DNA of 6,641 nucleotides, taken from contig BAXV01000123.1 in NCBI GenBank assembly GCA_001310715.1, forward strand, positions 1 to 6,641, written 5' to 3'. Origin of the DNA: Pseudovibrio sp. JCM 19062 (lineage in GTDB: Bacteria; Pseudomonadota; Alphaproteobacteria; Rhizobiales; Stappiaceae). Within the stretch, counting starts at the first letter, position 1; every line of letters starts with the position of its first letter. Shown piece by piece: positions 4,116 through 6,641 of this stretch. The notes beneath the pieces were generated by a model, which was given only the letters and a program-made list of their open reading frames with translations, made no database searches and was not told the origin of the DNA. Position numbers and translations under genes: made by a program.

Positions 4116-6641
4116 TGGAATTTACACTTTACTCCATTGGTGATGCAGCCTTCTTAGAGCAAGTATTGATCTCCATAGCAATGATTACTGGCTCTGGAGA
4201 TTTTGAAACGATGATTAGCATTGGGCTATTGCTGGGTGTCATCATCGTTACTGTACAGTCTGTTTTTAATGGTGCGAAAGCAATTAACTGGCAACAAGTC
4301 TTCTTGGGATGGCTTGTTTACGGTATGTTTTTCTTCCCCACAGCCACTGTCAACATTGAGGACATACAACGAGGGGAGGTCCGTCCGGTTGATAATGTGC
4401 CCATTGGTATTGGGATTGCCGGAGGGATCATCAGCAACATTGGATATGGGCTTACTGAGCTCATGGAGCAGGCTTACTCTCCGATTTACCCCGCCATGAG
4501 CGAGAATGGCTACATAGAAAGCCTTCAAGTGCTAAATCAGGCTAGACGTGATGGGTACAATAGCTCAGTCATTCAGGCAATCAACGCGGAGTACGGTGCT
4601 GGCGCTGATTTTGCGAAATCAGCGACGAACTACATTACTGAATGCACACTGCGAAAACTGGAATTAGGCACCGAAACTAAAGAAAGTCTTTTCGAGCTAG
4701 AAATCCTCCCGGCAATCCAGTTCAACAGTAGCAACTATGGAACAGTGATGTACTTGGCGAACCCCAACGGGCAAAATGTGACATGTTCACAGGGGTTTAC
4801 TTTGTTAAGTGAGGCCTTGGGCAGGATCTCGCTCGGAGGATCGGTGGATCAGCGCATATCCCAGCTTCTTAATCTCAACACAGATTTAGGTGAAAGCGCT
4901 CTTAGAGAGGTGGGTAACGGGCTTCAATCTCTTGGTTTAGTATCAGCATCAGCTGCCGACTATATGAAGACCGCTATATTGGAGCCTCTCTACTATGAAG
5001 CGGTGTATACGCGACACATGGATTTGCAGGATTATAGTTCTGCTCAGATGGTTTCCCAAGCTATTGCGCAAAGAAATGCTCAATGGTCAGCTGAGCATTC
5101 TCTTTTCCTGTCAGTTGTTGATCCCGTCCTCGCTTTTTTTTGAAGGCTTCATTTATGGCGTGACGCCGATTATGGCATTTATCATTATGTTAGGCGGTAT
5201 GGGTATCACCCTGGCAGTAAAATACTTTCAAGTGCTGATTTGGGTGCAGCTTTGGTATCCGATCTTATCAATTACAAATCTTTATATGTATGTGGTTTCA
5301 TCGAATGAGCTGGCGAGCGTCCTGGATTCAAAGTCGATCACAACTTTGTATGGTCTGAATGAAGCTGGCAATGTGCTTCAGAGCTATATAGCTACTGGAG
5401 GGATGCTCGCAGCCGCCACACCTATGTTGGCTCTTTTCATTATTACCGGCTCAACATACACGTTTAACAGTCTTGCAAGCCGTGTGAATGGAGCTGATCA
5501 CATTGATGAAAAGGCGATGTCTCCTGACATGCTCCAGAACGGGCCGCTGGTAAAAGCTGCGCCAATGAATACTTGGAACTCATTCGGGCATGAAACTATC
5601 AGGTGTAGACAAGTTGCTTCCGAACATTGAGGCAGGGAAAGCACTTCAAGCTGCAGCGTCTTCAGCTCAAGCTGTTGCGGTGGAGAAGACTAGTGAATTC
5701 TCAGAATCTATTCACGATGCTTTCAAAACCTCTACATCTGGAGGTCAGCGCACTGGATTAATGCGAGATCTCTCAAGCCGGGTAGGTAGTTCGCAAGGAC
5801 AGACGGTTCGTTCGCTTGTTTCTCAAGCCGAGGCTTTTGTGAAGAAACATGGCCTCGATGAAAGCCGAGTAGAGCAAATTGTTAGTGGCCTCGCCGTCAG
5901 TGGCGGGGCGCAGGGAGCGTTACAGGCCGGTAAAAAAAAGCACAACAAAGTTCCAATAATTCAAGTGGTAATGCTGGTCTATCACTTGGTGTGAATGGAA
6001 ATTATACTACATCAAGCACTGTCGGAAAAAATGATAATTCGAGTATCGTGTCACAGTTCGCGAACGAAATTGGCTATAACGAGGACACGCATAGTGCCTT
6101 TATGTCTGATTTGTCCCAATCATACTCAAGAAGTACTTCGGATGAATTATCTAATACATGGGTCGCGACAACGCAAAGCAGATCTCAACAGCTGCGAAAG
6201 AAGCTACCAAAGCAAGTGAAACGTATTCACAACTTAGTCAGGCTAGTCAGCAACTCGGGCTATCATGGAGTGTCCCAGTGGATGTGGCGGGTGCTGAACT
6301 TGTCAAACAAGGTATAGATGGATCGATACGGGAACAACTTCGTTACGCACCAAGCCATGTAAAGCAACAAGCAGCGAAACTGGAGCAACGTTACTCTAAC
6401 TACATGCATATGCCACCCGATGTTGCAAGAGCCGCTGCTGGCCTCGTAGCCCTCGCAAACAACGACACATCCTCAGTCAGCTCTCTCATGGGGGCTGCCA
6501 CAGGCGCAAATATAGCTCCACAAGGAGTCCGGCAAGCATCTGGCGGCGCTCCAGTTTCTCATCCTGCCGCTCAAGGCTCATTTGGCGGCGCTCCTGCTGT
6601 TCCTTCTGCTGGTCAAGTCATCATCTGGCGGCGCTCCTGCT
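4115..6641 (+). CDS. traG: TraG, mating-pair stabilisation and pilus assembly inner-membrane protein, partial and frame-broken
   Basis: The N-terminus follows the F/SXT TraG pattern: a short start, hydrophobic spans at about 31-53, 60-80 and 97-113, and the family motif VDNVPIGIGIAGG (residues 92-104). A periplasmic loop of about 220 residues leads to a second membrane cluster (about 335-405 and 430-455, including FIYGVTPIMAFIIMLGGMG and VLIWVQLWYPILSI). The rest is polar, Gln/Ser/Ala-rich and helical, like the periplasmic C-terminal part of TraG, ending in a tandem repeat with SGGAP. About 842 codons lie in the window; F TraG has 938 residues, and the gene continues to the right. TraG is needed for pilus assembly (N-terminal part) and mating-pair stabilisation (C-terminal part), and is the recipient-side target of entry exclusion in F and SXT/R391. 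Five frame breaks are needed: at T8 5134-5141 (one base extra), near 5586-5588 (one extra), at A8 5932-5939 (one missing or two extra), near 6160-6162 (one missing) and near 6617 (one extra). Each joined segment stays TraG-like, arguing for error or recent lesions. Confidence 0.9.
5912..5988 (+). promoter_or_regulatory. Candidate -1 frameshift signal within traG (dnaX-like heptamer with flanking elements)
   Basis: The heptamer A-AAA-AAG occupies 5934-5940 and is phased with the incoming traG frame (GGT AAA AAA AAG). A -1 slip there enters the frame that continues as TraG, which is opened by a TAA at 5931-5933 just before the run. Upstream is AGGGAG (5912-5917), the same hexamer that stimulates frameshifting in E. 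coli dnaX, but 16 rather than about 10 bases away. Downstream is a 9-bp stem with one G-U pair (5962-5970 with 5980-5988, loop 9), 21 bases after the heptamer, further than the usual 5-9. A plain homopolymer error is at least as likely. Confidence 0.25.
6539..6641 (+). repeat. 42-bp tandem repeat coding a 14-residue GGAP repeat in traG
   Basis: Unit 1 (6539-6580) codes SGGAPVSHPAAQGS. Unit 2 (6581-6623) codes FGGAPAVPSAGQ followed by two Ser-like codons. Unit 3 starts at 6624 (SGGAPA) and runs off the window. The conserved core is GGCGGCGCTCC at 6542, 6584 and 6627. Spacing is 42 then 43 bases, so one base has been gained in unit 2 near 6617 (within GTCATCATC). The repeat lies in the low-complexity Ala/Gly/Pro part of TraG, probably a flexible periplasmic linker. 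Confidence 0.75.

Noticed and set aside
4221..4528. Open frames on both strands inside the traG 5' end
   Set aside because: They coincide with conserved TraG membrane segments in the main frame and have no independent support.
5995..6219. Separate small gene of 74 codons inside traG
   Set aside because: It is out of frame with TraG-like sequence on the same bases (frame starting near 5991) and has no family features.

Overview
The window holds the 5' part of a conjugation module of the F type (MPF-F type IV secretion), carried by a plasmid or an integrative conjugative element. The + strand carries traF, traH and traG in that order, each joined to the next by a one-base stop/start overlap. 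To their left, two leftward genes face away from the tra block: an unidentified 196-residue protein with a helix-turn-helix-like stretch, and a serine-recombinase-fold protein that runs off the left edge. F-type traFHG blocks are widespread in Proteobacteria. The moderate base composition and the resemblance of the TraG N-terminus to SXT/R391- and F-type proteins suggest a gammaproteobacterial host, but the sequence does not fix the taxon.

Layout: 1-677 (-), recombinase-like gene with an intact-looking C-terminal DNA-binding domain but without the catalytic residues of active resolvases, and with one frame break near 264-266. 678-835, short gap with only weak hairpins. 836-1426 (-), unidentified gene. 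1427-1706, divergent intergenic region with a perfect 12-bp inverted repeat (1504-1533) beside a weak promoter-like sequence. 1707-2714, traF, an exported thioredoxin-fold protein that keeps a CxxC. 2714-4115, traH, with one frame break at an A7 run. 4115-6641, traG, truncated by the right edge, with up to five frame breaks and a 42-bp tandem repeat at the end.

How the parts fit: TraF and TraH are periplasmic factors for assembly of the F-type pilus and transfer channel. TraG is an inner-membrane protein with a periplasmic C-terminal part; it is needed for pilus assembly and mating-pair stabilisation and, in F and SXT/R391 systems, is the target recognised in entry exclusion. The two leftward genes may regulate this block, which is inference from their position and DNA-binding features.

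A second theme is reading-frame integrity. Seven places need a one- or two-base correction to restore a family-like protein, and most lie at or beside homopolymers. Sequencing or assembly error is the simplest explanation. One site, an A8-G run in traG, also forms a correctly phased A-AAA-AAG heptamer of the dnaX type and deserves its own check. I saw no CRISPR array, no complete insertion sequence, and no tRNA or rRNA gene.
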